Assembly (NCBI RefSeq): GCF_001457795.1
Contig: NZ_LN898210.1
Location: 310,001-374,000, forward strand
Reading direction: 5' to 3'
From: Olsenella massiliensis
GTDB taxonomy: Bacteria > Actinomycetota > Coriobacteriia > Coriobacteriales > Atopobiaceae
DNA: 64,000 nt
The notes below the pieces were generated by a model. The model did no database searches, was not told the origin of the DNA, and saw only the letters and a list, made by a program, of their open reading frames with translations. This document shows positions 35,310 through 44,744 of the stretch, in pieces (the stretch's first letter is position 1; each line of letters starts with the position of its first letter). Position numbers and translations under genes: made by a program.

Positions 35310-36368
35310 CTAGGGCCGGGGCCTCAGGGCGTCGCCGTCATCGACGAGGCCGTCCTGCTCGAGCATCGTGCGCATGACGCTCATGTCACCGGCGAGGTCC
35401 CACGACTGCTCGGTGAGAAGCTCGTCCGACAGCTTGGAGAGTCCGGCACCCACCTGTTTGAACGTGCCCTTGAGCTCGCCTAGGGTCGTTCGCGCCGTCA
35501 CGCTCTGGGTGCCGTGCGACTCCAGCTCGGCGAAGGAGTCCGCCAGCTTGAGCGTCGTGGGCAGGTAGTACGAGGTGACGCGACGCATCCGCGAGGCGGT
35601 CTGGGGATGCGCCCTCACGTAGGCGGTGATGCCCTCGACCCTGGCGGCTATCTGCCCCAGAAGCGCCCGCGCCTCCACGTCCTCGATGCGCTCGCCCACG
35701 GCCCGAACGCTTCGCACGAAGGAGTCGCACGCGCCCAGCACGTCCTCTGTGCCGCACGACTCGTCCCTGACGACATGAGCCTCGTCCCATGAGCGCGAGC
35801 TCAGGAAGAGGGTCTCGGCGCCCTGAAGCATGCCCAGGTGGCCCTGCGGGATGAAGCCGCGGTCGATGGCGTCGTCCACGAGCGGGCGCAGACGGTCCTG
35901 GGTGACCTCCACCCGTCCCGCCAGCTCCCTCAGCGTGATGAGCTCCGTGTCGCCGAGCTCGTCCGACATCGCCTTCAGCAGCTTGGTCATGCGTCGTCGG
36001 CCGACGCCGCGCCCGACGAGGGTCTTTGCCCCCCACCCTGCCGAGGCTCCGAGAGCGATCACCACGATCCCGGGGCCCTGCAGACCGGCGGCGACGAGGG
36101 AGATGCCCAGGGTCAGCAGGGGAAGCGCCACCAGGCCCGCCATGAGGCCGCCCGCAACCTCACCGGTGCCGCGCAAGAGCGCGTCTCGCTCGCAGATGAT
36201 GTAGGGAGAGGGGTCGCGCCTTGCCAGGCCCAGCTCCTGGGCGACGTCTGCCGCCGTCTTCGCGAGCGAGGCGGCCATGCCCTTGAAGTCGATCTGGGCG
36301 AGGGCGGCGTCAACCTCGTCAAGCAGGTCGACTTCCTCGTCGTCGTCCCAGCCGTTCGTGTCAGCCAT
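35310..36368 (-). CDS. xpaC: XpaC-like (5-bromo-4-chloroindolyl phosphate hydrolysis) protein
   Basis: About 352 residues. An acidic N-terminus is followed by two hydrophobic segments (about residues 72-110), then a helical cytoplasmic part with the family's SYYLPTTLKLADSFAELE motif (about residues 270-287). XpaC proteins accompany TelA proteins and are thought to act with them in envelope stress. The start at 36368 (MADTNGW) is chosen by homology of the acidic N-terminus. It converges on telA with a 68-bp gap. Confidence 0.82.
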   Translation of the reverse strand: MADTNGWDDDEEVDLLDEVDAALAQIDFKGMAASLAKTAADVAQELGLARRDPSPYIICERDALLRGTGEVAGGLMAGLVALPLLTLGISLVAAGLQGPGIVVIALGASAGWGAKTLVGRGVGRRRMTKLLKAMSDELGDTELITLRELAGRVEVTQDRLRPLVDDAIDRGFIPQGHLGMLQGAETLFLSSRSWDEAHVVRDESCGTEDVLGACDSFVRSVRAVGERIEDVEARALLGQIAARVEGITAYVRAHPQTASRMRRVTSYYLPTTLKLADSFAELESHGTQSVTARTTLGELKGTFKQVGAGLSKLSDELLTEQSWDLAGDMSVMRTMLEQDGLVDDGDALRPRP

Positions 36369-36409
36369 CCCCACCGCCTCCCCCGCGACGTCGCCTGACC
36401 AAGGGTGCG

Positions 36410-37927
36410 CTAGGACCTGAACTGAACGTTGGAGTCGGCGTCCTTGAGAATCACGTCGTGGGCGCCGCCCTCGACGAGCGAGGTGGCGGACACGAGGGTG
36501 ATCTTGGCCTTCTCGCGAAGCTCCGGCAGGGTCAGCGCACCGCAGTTGCACATGGTGGAGCGAACCTTCGTGAGCGAGGTGTCCACGTTGTCCTTGAGCG
36601 GGCCGGCGTAGGGAACGTAGGAGTCAACGCCCTCCACGAACGAGAGGCCCCGCTTCTCGTCCCCAAGGTCATAGCGCTGCCAGTTGCGCGCACGGGCCGA
36701 GCCCTCGCCCCAGTACTCCTTCACGTAGGAGCCGTTGACGTTGAGGCGGCGCGTGGGCGACTCGTCAAAGCGCGCGAAGTAGCGTCCCAGCATGAGAAAG
36801 TCGGCGCCCATGGCAAGCGCGAGCGTCATGTGATAGTCGTAGACGATGCCGCCGTCCGAGCATACGGGCACGTAGATGCCGGTCTCCTCAAAGTACTCGT
36901 CACGCGCGCGGCACACGTCGATGAGGGCGGACGCCTGACCGCGCCCGATGCCCTTCTGCTCGCGCGTGATGCAGATGGAGCCGCCGCCGATGCCCACCTT
37001 CACGAAGTCGGCGCCGCAGTCGGCGAGGTAACGAAAGCCCTCGGCGTCCACGACGTTGCCGGCGCCCACCTTGACGCTCTCGCCATAGCGCTCGCGCACC
37101 CAGCCGAGCGTGAGCTTCTGCCACTCCGAGAAGCCCTCAGACGAGTCGATGCACAGCACGTCCGCGCCGGCCTCGACCAGCTTGGGGACGCGCTCGGCGT
37201 AGTCGCGGGTGTTGATGCCCGCGCCCACGACATAGCGCTTGCGTTCGTCGATGAGCTCATCGGGGCGGGACTTGTGCGCGTCATAGTCCTTGCGAAACAC
37301 GAGGGACGAGAGCCTGCCCTCGTCGTCGATGACGGGCAGCGAGTTGAGCTTGTTGTCCCAGATGATGTCGTTGCACGTCTTGAGCGTGCTTTTTACGTTG
37401 GTCGTGATGCACTCCGCCGCGGGGGTCATGAACTCGCGCACGAGCTTGTTGCGGTCGTCGCGGGAGACCCGGTAGTCGCGGCTCGTGACGATGCCCGCGA
37501 AGCGGCCGTGGGGCCTCCCGTCGTCGGTGACGGGCATAGTGGAGTGTCCCGTGCGGTCGCGGATGTCCAGCACGTCCTGAAGCGTCATGTCGGGGGCGAG
37601 CGTGGAGTCGGACACCACGAACCCGGCCTTGTACGTCTTGACCTCGCGGACCATGGCGGCCTCGTCATCGGGCGACTGGGAGCCATAGATGAACGAGACG
37701 CCGCCCTCCTGGGCGAGGGCGATCGCAAGGCGCGGTCCCGAGACGGCCTGCATGATGGCCGAGACAAGCGGCACGTGCATGGTGAGGGCGGGCTTCTCGC
37801 CCTTGCGGAAGCGCACGAGCGGGGTGTCGAGCGACACGTTGGCGGGGACGTTCTCATGCGAGGAGTAGCCAGGGACCAACAGATACTCAGAGAAGGTGTG
37901 GGACTCTCCCTCGAAGAAAACCGCCAT
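36410..37927 (-). CDS. guaB: IMP dehydrogenase
   Basis: Oxidises IMP to XMP, the committed step to GMP. About 505 residues: a (beta/alpha)8 barrel interrupted by a CBS pair (about residues 110-225). The catalytic loop [17 protein letters not shown] carries Cys319. The flap contains the [18 protein letters not shown] region. The [11 protein letters not shown] form differs from the usual GPGSICTTR and marks a divergent IMPDH clade. AAAGGAG precedes the ATG, and an extended -10 lies 45 bp upstream. Confidence 0.94.
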   Translation of the reverse strand: MAVFFEGESHTFSEYLLVPGYSSHENVPANVSLDTPLVRFRKGEKPALTMHVPLVSAIMQAVSGPRLAIALAQEGGVSFIYGSQSPDDEAAMVREVKTYKAGFVVSDSTLAPDMTLQDVLDIRDRTGHSTMPVTDDGRPHGRFAGIVTSRDYRVSRDDRNKLVREFMTPAAECITTNVKSTLKTCNDIIWDNKLNSLPVIDDEGRLSSLVFRKDYDAHKSRPDELIDERKRYVVGAGINTRDYAERVPKLVEAGADVLCIDSSEGFSEWQKLTLGWVRERYGESVKVGAGNVVDAEGFRYLADCGADFVKVGIGGGSICITREQKGIGRGQASALIDVCRARDEYFEETGIYVPVCSDGGIVYDYHMTLALAMGADFLMLGRYFARFDESPTRRLNVNGSYVKEYWGEGSARARNWQRYDLGDEKRGLSFVEGVDSYVPYAGPLKDNVDTSLTKVRSTMCNCGALTLPELREKAKITLVSATSLVEGGAHDVILKDADSNVQFRS

Positions 37928-37971
37928 GGACGACTCCTTTGCCAGTCGGATACAGGGGTGGGCTAGAGAGG

Positions 37972-38001
37972 ATTCTAGCATCTATGGCTGGCGTGGGTCA
38001 T
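37972..38001 (-). promoter_or_regulatory. guaB promoter
   Basis: Extended -10 TGCTAGAAT (37972-37980) with a weak -35 ATGACC (37996-38001) at 18-bp spacing, about 45 bp before the guaB start. Confidence 0.5.
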
Positions 38002-38105
38002 GCCCCCGGGCTGCCGGAAGCTGACAACTTGAAAACCCGACGCACGACGCGGCGTGCCCTCGTGGGCGCACGCCCTCCTTCGACGAGGCCGCCCGGCGCC
38101 CTCCC

Positions 38106-39398
38106 CTACTTGGCGCCCTCCCCCACGACGTCATCAAAGTTCACGGCGATGTCGTGCTTGGTGGGGACCCACTCGACCTTCTTGAAGAGGGCGGCGATCG
38201 TGATGGGGATGTAGGTCATCATGAAGATCGGGAAGGTGAAGAGGTTCGTGACGACGCGCCAGCGCTTGGTGACGTGAATGTGCTTGCGCTCGCTGATGGT
38301 CGTGATGAGGGCCAGGATGAAGAAGACGACATACATGGAGGCAAACGTCATCACCAGCGACGCCACGCACATGGCGAGCTCGGCGTTCGTGGCGATGAAG
38401 CCGTGGCTGAGCGAGCCGATGACGAGGTAGGTGGCGTTGACGATGGCGGAGACCAGCGTGAGGATCATGCCGGGCGCCACGGTCATGAGCATGTCGTAGG
38501 AGGCGAACTGGCCTGAGCGAATGCCGTGCACAAGGTTGCCGCAGTATGAGAAGAACACCTGATAGAACCCCTTCGTCCATCTCATGCGCTGCGTCCAGGA
38601 CGCACGGAAGGTGACCGGCTGCTCGTCAAAGAACTCCGCGGGGGCATATCCGATGCGAATGCCGTGAGCACAGCAGAAGGCGGAGAACTGGATGTCCTCG
38701 GTGAGGGTGTGGAAGCGCCAGCCGTGCATGCCGCGCACGATGCTCGCGGCCACCATCCAGCCCGACCCCGATATGGCGCAGCTCGTGCCCATGAGCATGC
38801 GCGCGTTGTTGAGATATTTGGCCTCGCGCAAGAACCAGGTGGCATACGCGGAGCTGATCCAGCTGGAGTCGAAGTTCTTTGAGTTGCGGTAGCTCGTGCA
38901 GACCAGGTAGCCGGCGTCAAACGCCTGGTTCATGATCTTGACGTAGTCGGGGGCGACGATGTTGTCGGCGTCCATGACGAAGAACGCCTCGTACTTGTCG
39001 CCGTACTCGTTGAGGATGCGGTCGAACGCATAGTCGAGCACCCAGCTCTTGCCCTTGCGCGCGAGGTCGTTGCGCTCCCAGGTGATGGCGCCCGCCTCCT
39101 TGGCCATCTGCGCCGTCTTGTCCGTGCAGGCGTCGGCGATGACGAAGCAGTCGATGAGCCCGTCGTAGCGCTGGGTGAGGATGGACCTCACGAGGTTGCC
39201 GATGACCGGCTCCTCGTTGTGCGCGGCGATCACGAAGGCGTAGGAGTGGTCCATCTCGGCCTCGGGAAGGCGCACCTCGCCGTGCAGCCAGACGCGAATG
39301 ATGTAGACGACCTGGTAGAAGTACGCAAAGGTGAAAAACACCCACATGACGGCGTTGAAGATGACGATGGGCGTGACACCGACCTTGAGCATGTCCAC
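38106..39398 (-). CDS. Membrane processive family 2 glycosyltransferase
   Basis: Integral-membrane polysaccharide synthase-like enzyme. 430 residues: two N-terminal membrane helices (about residues 8-35), a cytoplasmic GT-A domain with FVMDADN, TEDIQF and the QRMRW (Q-x-x-R-W) motif near residue 265, and four further membrane helices after it. The D, DxD, TED, QxxRW set is that of processive synthases such as PgaC/BcsA/HasA. The product is unknown; it stands alone, without modifying or export partners. Confidence 0.85.
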   Translation of the reverse strand: MDMLKVGVTPIVIFNAVMWVFFTFAYFYQVVYIIRVWLHGEVRLPEAEMDHSYAFVIAAHNEEPVIGNLVRSILTQRYDGLIDCFVIADACTDKTAQMAKEAGAITWERNDLARKGKSWVLDYAFDRILNEYGDKYEAFFVMDADNIVAPDYVKIMNQAFDAGYLVCTSYRNSKNFDSSWISSAYATWFLREAKYLNNARMLMGTSCAISGSGWMVAASIVRGMHGWRFHTLTEDIQFSAFCCAHGIRIGYAPAEFFDEQPVTFRASWTQRMRWTKGFYQVFFSYCGNLVHGIRSGQFASYDMLMTVAPGMILTLVSAIVNATYLVIGSLSHGFIATNAELAMCVASLVMTFASMYVVFFILALITTISERKHIHVTKRWRVVTNLFTFPIFMMTYIPITIAALFKKVEWVPTKHDIAVNFDDVVGEGAK

Positions 39399-39423
39399 AA
39401 CGAGCCTCTTTCGCGAGCGGGCG

Positions 39424-40446
39424 CTACAAGACGCGTCTCGCGAGCCGGGGACAGATGTCCTGTCCCGCCCGGGTGCGCCCCATGGAACGTTCTGTCAGTG
39501 ATTCTAGTACAGCGAGCAGGTCATCGGGGAGCCGGTCGGCAAAGACCAGGTCCTTGCCTGTGACGGGGTGGGTGAAGGCGAGATGCCAGGAGTGCAGGAA
39601 CTGTCGGGTCAAACCCAGGTTCCGGAAGGCGTTGCCCATGCCGTAGAGCGAGTCTCCCACCACGGGATGGCCGACGTGACGCATGTGCACGCGAATCTGG
39701 TGGGTGCGCCCCGTGTACAGGTGGCACTCCAGCAGCGAGAAGCCCTCGTCGCGCCGGGTCGCCTCAAAGCGCTCGAGCGTCCTGAACGTGGTGATCGCCT
39801 GACGGGCCAGCGGGTCGTCCGTGACCGCCATGCGCAGGCGGTCCCGCGTGGAGCGGGCGATGCCGGTGGTGATGGTCGCCTCCTCGACGGCCACGTAGCC
39901 CTGCACGAGCGTCACGTAGCGACGGTCGAGCGTGCGCAGGCGTATGAGGTCCTGCAGGGCACGCTGGGTCGCGTCGTCCTTTGCCGCCACCATGAGCCCG
40001 GAGGTGTCCATGTCAAGCCTGTGGACGATGCCCGGGCGCTCATCGCCCTGGAGAAGCCCGAGCCTGCCGTAGCCGCAGCGGGCGACGAGGGCGTTGGCGA
40101 GGGTGTCGTCCACATGTCCCGGGCTCGGGTGGCACACGAGGCCGGCCTGCTTGGACAGGACGAGGAGATGATCGTCCTCAAGGCGGACGTCCAGGGCGAT
40201 GTCCGGGTTGGGGGCGAGGGGGCCCGTGGCCTCGAGCACCGGCACGCGCGCCCGAACGCGGTCGCCCAGAAGCAGGCGTTCCGACTTTGACGTCGCGGCC
40301 GTGCCGTTGATGCTCACGTCGCCGGACTCAATGAGGCGGACGCAGGCCGAGCGCGAGGGAGCCCCCTCGAGCGTCGCCAGAAACGCGTCAAGGCGCAGGC
40401 CGTCCCCCTCGGGCCCCACCAGGCCCTCGACGAGCCTCTCTGCCAT
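39424..40446 (-). CDS. rluD: Ribosomal large-subunit pseudouridine synthase, RluD family
   Basis: Makes pseudouridines in 23S rRNA (RluD/RluC type). 340 residues: an N-terminal S4 RNA-binding domain (about residues 17-68) and a catalytic domain with HRLDMDTSGLMV (Asp145), the GRTHQIRVHMRHVGHPV motif and GMG. The C-terminus carries about 20 extra residues. It follows lspA, its usual partner in Gram-positives. Confidence 0.94.
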   Translation of the reverse strand: MAERLVEGLVGPEGDGLRLDAFLATLEGAPSRSACVRLIESGDVSINGTAATSKSERLLLGDRVRARVPVLEATGPLAPNPDIALDVRLEDDHLLVLSKQAGLVCHPSPGHVDDTLANALVARCGYGRLGLLQGDERPGIVHRLDMDTSGLMVAAKDDATQRALQDLIRLRTLDRRYVTLVQGYVAVEEATITTGIARSTRDRLRMAVTDDPLARQAITTFRTLERFEATRRDEGFSLLECHLYTGRTHQIRVHMRHVGHPVVGDSLYGMGNAFRNLGLTRQFLHSWHLAFTHPVTGKDLVFADRLPDDLLAVLESLTERSMGRTRAGQDICPRLARRVL

Positions 40447-40511
40447 GGTTCACCTCCTGCGGCGCCGCGCAGGGGTCGGGCATGCGCCTGCGGGCGCGCC
40501 CCCGCCCCTCG

Positions 40512-41015
40512 TCAGCCGCGCTCGTCCTGTCGGGCACGCCGCACGTCCCAGACCCACCAGCCCACGAGCGCGCAGCCGACGCCCAGCGTCACGAAGACGT
40601 CCGCGACGTTGAAGACCGGAAACGACACGAACGAGAGGGAGAGGAAGTCCGTCACGGCCCCCAGCGCAAGCCGGTCGATCATGTTTCCCAGGCCGCCGCC
40701 GGACACGAAGCCCAGGGCGATCGCGAGCGTCAGGGGCAGCTCCTGCGTCCAGACCAGATAGCAGCAGACGACCACCGTGAAAAGCGCGATGGCGACGAAC
40801 AGCAGCCCCTTGCCCTCTCCCACGCTGAATGCGGCGCCCGTGTTCTGCACCCTCGTGAGGTCCATGACGCCGGGGATGAGCCGCGCGTGCGCGCCCTCGG
40901 GCACACGGGCGCGCACGGCAGCCTTCGTGGCCTGGTCGACGAGGACGGCCACGATGATGACGAGCCAGAAGCTGACGGCGCGCAGCCCCCGGACCGAGGC
41001 GGGACCGTGTCCCAT
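40512..41015 (-). CDS. lspA: Lipoprotein signal peptidase
   Basis: Membrane aspartyl protease that cleaves prolipoprotein signal peptides after lipidation. About 167 residues with four hydrophobic helices. Catalytic signatures NTGAAFS, GNMIDRL (first Asp) and FPVFNVADVF (second Asp) are all present. The start is uncertain: ATG at 41015 (used here) or GTG at 41027, since a G-rich stretch overlaps both. The order ileS-lspA-rluD is widespread. Confidence 0.94.
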   Translation of the reverse strand: MGHGPASVRGLRAVSFWLVIIVAVLVDQATKAAVRARVPEGAHARLIPGVMDLTRVQNTGAAFSVGEGKGLLFVAIALFTVVVCCYLVWTQELPLTLAIALGFVSGGGLGNMIDRLALGAVTDFLSLSFVSFPVFNVADVFVTLGVGCALVGWWVWDVRRARQDERG

Positions 41016-41072
41016 GACCTCACTCACCCCCCCTGCGCCCGGACGCCCGGGCAAACGCGACGCGGCACGGCA

Positions 41073-43880
41073 CTACTGCGCGCTGATGACATCGTGGCAC
41101 CTCTCGCACAGGCCGTCCTCGCCAAGCTCGTGCCAGGTCCAGCAGCGGGGGCACTTCTCGCCGCGGGCGGGCAGCACCTCGCAGGCGAGCTCCTCGCCCT
41201 CGCTCACGTTGACCTCGGCGCACACGAAGGCCTCGGCGAGGTCGGGCGCGGCGTCGCCACTCAAAAGCTCGAACATGTCATGCGGCAGCACGAGCTCGGC
41301 GCGTGTGGCGGAGCTGCTCTTCTCGGTGACGACGCCCGACTCGAGCGCCCGGTCGTACGCCTTCGTGAAGGCCGAGCGAGCCTGGCCGAGCGCCTCGTAG
41401 GCAGGCAGCAGCGCCTCGTAGGCGTCCCTGTCGAGAGGCGCCTGGAACCAGTCGAGCAGGGCGGCGAACTCCTGCCCGTCCTTGAGCGAGGTGGGCAGGT
41501 AGGCCATGACCTCGTCGGTGGTGTAGGCGAGGATGGGCTGGAAGTCGTGGACGAGCATGGAGAGGATGTACGACCAGGCCGTCTGGGCGCTCCTGCGGCC
41601 ACGGGATCCGACGGCGTCACAGTAGGTGCGGTCCTTGGTCGCGTTGAGGTAGTCGTTGGAGAGCTCGGTGATGATGTAGTCGTAGAGCGTGCGGAAGACC
41701 ACGTTGAAGCGATAGCCCTCGTAGGCGGCGGACACCTCGTCGTGCACCTGGCACAGGCGCGCTACGGCGAGCTTGTCCAGAGCAAGCAGCTCCTCCACCG
41801 CAAGGCCGTCCGCCGCGAGGTCAAACTGGCCCTCAAGCTCGCCCAGCAGGAAGCGGAAGGTGTTGCGGACCTTGCGGTAGGCGTCGCCCACGTGCGAGAG
41901 GATCGCGTCGTCGCAGGGGACGTCGGCGGAGGTGTCCACGGAGGCCACCCACAGGCGCAGCACGTCCGCCCCGCGGGTGTCGCACTCCTTGTTGGGGTCG
42001 ATGACGTTGCCCAGGGACTTTGACATCTTGCGCCCCTGGCCGTCGAGGGTGAAGCCCTGGCTCACGACGGCCTTGTAGGGCGCGACGCCATAGGCGCCCA
42101 CCGACGTCATGAGCGAGCTCATGAACCAGCCGCGATGCTGGTCGGAGCCCTCGAGGTACAAGTCGGCGGGGAAGGCGAGGTTGGGTCGGTGGCGGCACAC
42201 GGCGGTGTGCGAGACGCCCGAGTCCCACCAGACGTCGAGGATATCGCGGTTGGGCTTGAGGCGGTGCCCGCCGCAGGAGGGGCAGACGCAGGCATCTCCC
42301 AGGTAGTCCTTGGGGTCGTCCGTGAACCAGGCGTCCGAGCCCTTCTCGCGAAAGAGCGTCACGACCCTGTCGAGCGTGGCGTCGCTCATGACCGTCTCGC
42401 CGCAGTCCTCGCAGGTGTAGGCCGGGATGGGCACGCCCCAGTTGCGCTGGCGCGAGATGCACCAGTCCGGCCTGCCCTCGACCATGGAGCCGATGCGCTT
42501 GACGGCGTGCGCCGGATAGAAGGCGACGTGGGAGAGGGCCTCGAGGGCCTCGGCACGCAGGTTGGTCTTGTCCATCGAGACGAACCATTGGCTCGTGGCG
42601 CGGAAGATGACCGGTCGCTTGCAGCGCCAGCAGTGCGGATAGCTGTGCGTGATGTCCTCGTGCAGGATGAGCGTGCCGCGCTCCTCGAGCCACGCGATGA
42701 TCTTGGGGTTGGCCTCGTTGACCTCCATGGCGCCCCAGGGGCCTCCGCTGCCGATGGCGTCGCCCTTGAAGAAGACGCCGTCGTCGTCCACGGGCATGAT
42801 CACCGGGATGCCAAACTTGACACCGGCGACGTAGTCATCCACGCCGTGGCCGGGCGCGGAGTGGACGATGCCCGTGCCGTCGTCGAGGGTGACGTAGTCG
42901 GCGAAGATGAACTCGCCCGTCTCGCCCGCGTCGCCGAAGACGGGCTGACGATAGCGATTGTGGGCGAGCTCCGCCCCGCTCATGCTCCAGACCTCGCCCG
43001 CCGCGTCGCGCGCGAGCTCAAAGCGCTCGTAGCCAAACTTGGCGCAGCAGCGCTCATGGAGGGCCTCTGCCATGATCTCGGCGCGGCCGTCCACCACGAC
43101 GGCCACGTAGCGGGCCTCGGGATGGAGGATGACGGCGGCGTCGGCGGGCAGGGTCCAGGGCGTCGTCGTCCAGATGTCAACCCAGAGCCGGCCCGCCCAG
43201 CCCTCGAGCCCCTCGGGCACCGTCGTCATCTCGAAGCGCACGAATATGGCAGGCGAGACCTCGTCCGCATACTCTATCTCGGCCTCGGAGAGGGCGGTGT
43301 GACAGTGACTGCACCAGTGGACCGGCTTGCGTCCGCGATAGATGGCGCCCTTGTCGAAGATGGCCTTGAAGATCTCGACGTCCGTCGCGTCATAGTCGTT
43401 GACGTAGGTGAGATAGGGGTTGTCCCACTCGCCGAGGACGCCCAGGCGCTTGAAGCCCTGGCGCTGCGTGTCTACCTGCTCGACGGCCATCGTGCGGCAG
43501 AGCTCGCGAATCTTCTCGGTGGGAAGCTCGTTGAACTTCGCGGTGCCGAGCGCCTCCTCCACCTTGTGCTCGATGGGCTGGCCGTGGCAGTCCCAGCCGG
43601 GCACGTAGGGGGTCTGGAAGCCGCGCATCGCCCAGAAGCGGTTGATGATGTCCTTGGAGATCTTGTTCTGGGCATGACCCAGGTGGATGGGGCCGTTGGC
43701 ATAGGGGGGGCCATCGTGCAGGACGAACTTGTCATGCCCCTCGTTCTTGGCCATGAGCTGCTCGTAGACCTTGTTGCGCTCCCAGTCCCGCAGCCGCGCC
43801 GGCTCGTTCTGGGCGAGGTTCGCCCTCATGGGAAACTTCGTCCTGGGAAGGTTGGTCGTGTCCTTGTACCTGTTTGCCAC
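41073..43880 (-). CDS. ileS: Isoleucyl-tRNA synthetase
   Basis: Charges tRNA-Ile and edits valine. 935 residues from a GTG start (protein begins VANRYKDTTNLPRTKFPMRA). This start is chosen because AGAAGGG lies 9 bases upstream, whereas the ATG at 43889 is only one base from it. HIGH-type motif GPIHLGHAQNK (about residues 56-66), CP1 editing domain, KMSKS motif GRKMSKSLGN, and a C-terminal zinc finger (CPRCWTWHE ... CERCHD). A T-box riboswitch precedes it. Confidence 0.96.
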   Translation of the reverse strand: MANRYKDTTNLPRTKFPMRANLAQNEPARLRDWERNKVYEQLMAKNEGHDKFVLHDGPPYANGPIHLGHAQNKISKDIINRFWAMRGFQTPYVPGWDCHGQPIEHKVEEALGTAKFNELPTEKIRELCRTMAVEQVDTQRQGFKRLGVLGEWDNPYLTYVNDYDATDVEIFKAIFDKGAIYRGRKPVHWCSHCHTALSEAEIEYADEVSPAIFVRFEMTTVPEGLEGWAGRLWVDIWTTTPWTLPADAAVILHPEARYVAVVVDGRAEIMAEALHERCCAKFGYERFELARDAAGEVWSMSGAELAHNRYRQPVFGDAGETGEFIFADYVTLDDGTGIVHSAPGHGVDDYVAGVKFGIPVIMPVDDDGVFFKGDAIGSGGPWGAMEVNEANPKIIAWLEERGTLILHEDITHSYPHCWRCKRPVIFRATSQWFVSMDKTNLRAEALEALSHVAFYPAHAVKRIGSMVEGRPDWCISRQRNWGVPIPAYTCEDCGETVMSDATLDRVVTLFREKGSDAWFTDDPKDYLGDACVCPSCGGHRLKPNRDILDVWWDSGVSHTAVCRHRPNLAFPADLYLEGSDQHRGWFMSSLMTSVGAYGVAPYKAVVSQGFTLDGQGRKMSKSLGNVIDPNKECDTRGADVLRLWVASVDTSADVPCDDAILSHVGDAYRKVRNTFRFLLGELEGQFDLAADGLAVEELLALDKLAVARLCQVHDEVSAAYEGYRFNVVFRTLYDYIITELSNDYLNATKDRTYCDAVGSRGRRSAQTAWSYILSMLVHDFQPILAYTTDEVMAYLPTSLKDGQEFAALLDWFQAPLDRDAYEALLPAYEALGQARSAFTKAYDRALESGVVTEKSSSATRAELVLPHDMFELLSGDAAPDLAEAFVCAEVNVSEGEELACEVLPARGEKCPRCWTWHELGEDGLCERCHDVISAQ

Positions 43881-43889
43881 CGCGCGCAT

Positions 43890-44182
43890 CCCTTCTACCT
43901 GGGCGCCAAAAAGGCGCCCGTCCCTTGTTGCTGGGACGAAGCGCCCTGACGGTCGGACTTCGTTGAAACCACCCAGCAAGCGGCCATGTGCCGCAACTCG
44001 GCTGGCCTGTCTCGGCGGCCACTCCGTCGGCGCCTACTGGCGTCACCGGCGCCTGGCGGGCGCGCTGACACGTTGGGGCCGCAGCTCCGGGGTGATCTTC
44101 CTCGGGGGCCGCTGGCGGGATCTCACCCTCCCCGCTCTCTGTGCAACGACCGGTCCCTCGTACTGTCCCCTTCACAGCATTG
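43890..44182 (-). ncRNA. T-box riboswitch of ileS (isoleucine, transcription-terminating)
   Basis: Leader read on the minus strand. AGTA at 44161-44164 and AGAGAG at 44135-44140 followed by GGGTGAGA are conserved stem I elements. The specifier is ATC (Ile) at 44094-44096. The antiterminator pairs GCTGGG and ACGAAG (5' arm, 43959-43977) with CTTCGT and CCCAGC (43930-43940). Its bulge TGGT at 43968-43971 complements the ACCA end expected of tRNA-Ile. A competing terminator follows: GGCGC-TT-CGTCCC pairs with GGGACG-G-GCGCC and is followed directly by TTTTT (43908-43912). Actinobacterial ileS T-boxes usually act on translation, so a terminator version is of note. Confidence 0.9.
43908..43945 (-). 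terminator. Rho-independent terminator of the ileS T-box
   Basis: Stem GGCGC-TT-CGTCCC / GGGACG-G-GCGCC with an 8-base AGCAACAA loop, ending in five U residues. Its 5' half overlaps the 3' half of the antiterminator, so the two folds exclude each other. Confidence 0.85.
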
Positions 44183-44188
44183 GGGAGC

Positions 44189-44197
44189 ATGATAGCA
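44189..44197 (-). promoter_or_regulatory. Extended -10 promoter of the ileS T-box leader
   Basis: TGCTATCAT on the minus strand. Transcription would begin near 44182, just before the first conserved T-box elements. No clear -35 is seen. Confidence 0.5.
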
Positions 44198-44744
44198 CGG
44201 CGGCGGGCTTCGTGCCTTGCTCCGACTTCCTGTTCCGATCCCTACCGCTCCGACACATGCCACGCCGTGCGCCCCGCACTAGGCCCCGGCACCCACTCCC
44301 CCGGCGCTCGTCGGCGCCCCCTTCAGCACTCGTCTTGTGTTATTGCTCACTTTTGCGTCGATTCGGCTCCGATTGTGTGTCAAAAGGCAAGATGAGCATG
44401 GCAATTTGTTGCGACCTGCAACATCAAGACCTGACGGCATGAGACATCCAGGCAGTACGACATGACGCGCGCCTCGGGAGGGCGGCAAGAAGCGTGGGAG
44501 TCGCGACAGCTGCGCTCGCACGTGCCCAATATGATCGAGCCTGTCTCCAGGCACTTTTTTCGAAGTCTCTGTCATTGGGTCAGCGCAGCACAATGTGCCT
44601 GCTGAGCCAGTCAGGCGCCAGCTTGCCGCATGTCACGCATGACGAATGTTCGCGTTCGTCGCCAGTCGATGCCGAGACGGTCCCATACTGAGAGGTCACA
44701 TGGGCACGTAGGGGAGCATGTGCCAGAACGGAGGAGAAGCCGTC
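44198..44744. other. Intergenic region upstream of the AbiEi-like gene
   Basis: About 550 bp with no recognisable gene. It contains repeat copy 1 (44329-44398) and the AbiEi-like gene's promoter area. Open frames through it on the minus strand translate the palindromic repeat and look spurious. Confidence 0.45.
44329..44398. repeat. 70-bp palindromic repeat, copy 1
   Basis: Aligns without gaps to 45871-45940 with 56 of 70 bases identical. The ends form an imperfect inverted repeat (CTCGTCTTG near the left, CAAGATGAG at the right) around a conserved CGATTCGG core. Confidence 0.8.

Noticed and set aside
44279-44593. Minus-strand small protein across repeat copy 1
   Set aside because: Its only recurring part is the translation of the palindromic repeat, which also appears in a frame at copy 2; no ribosome site or family match.
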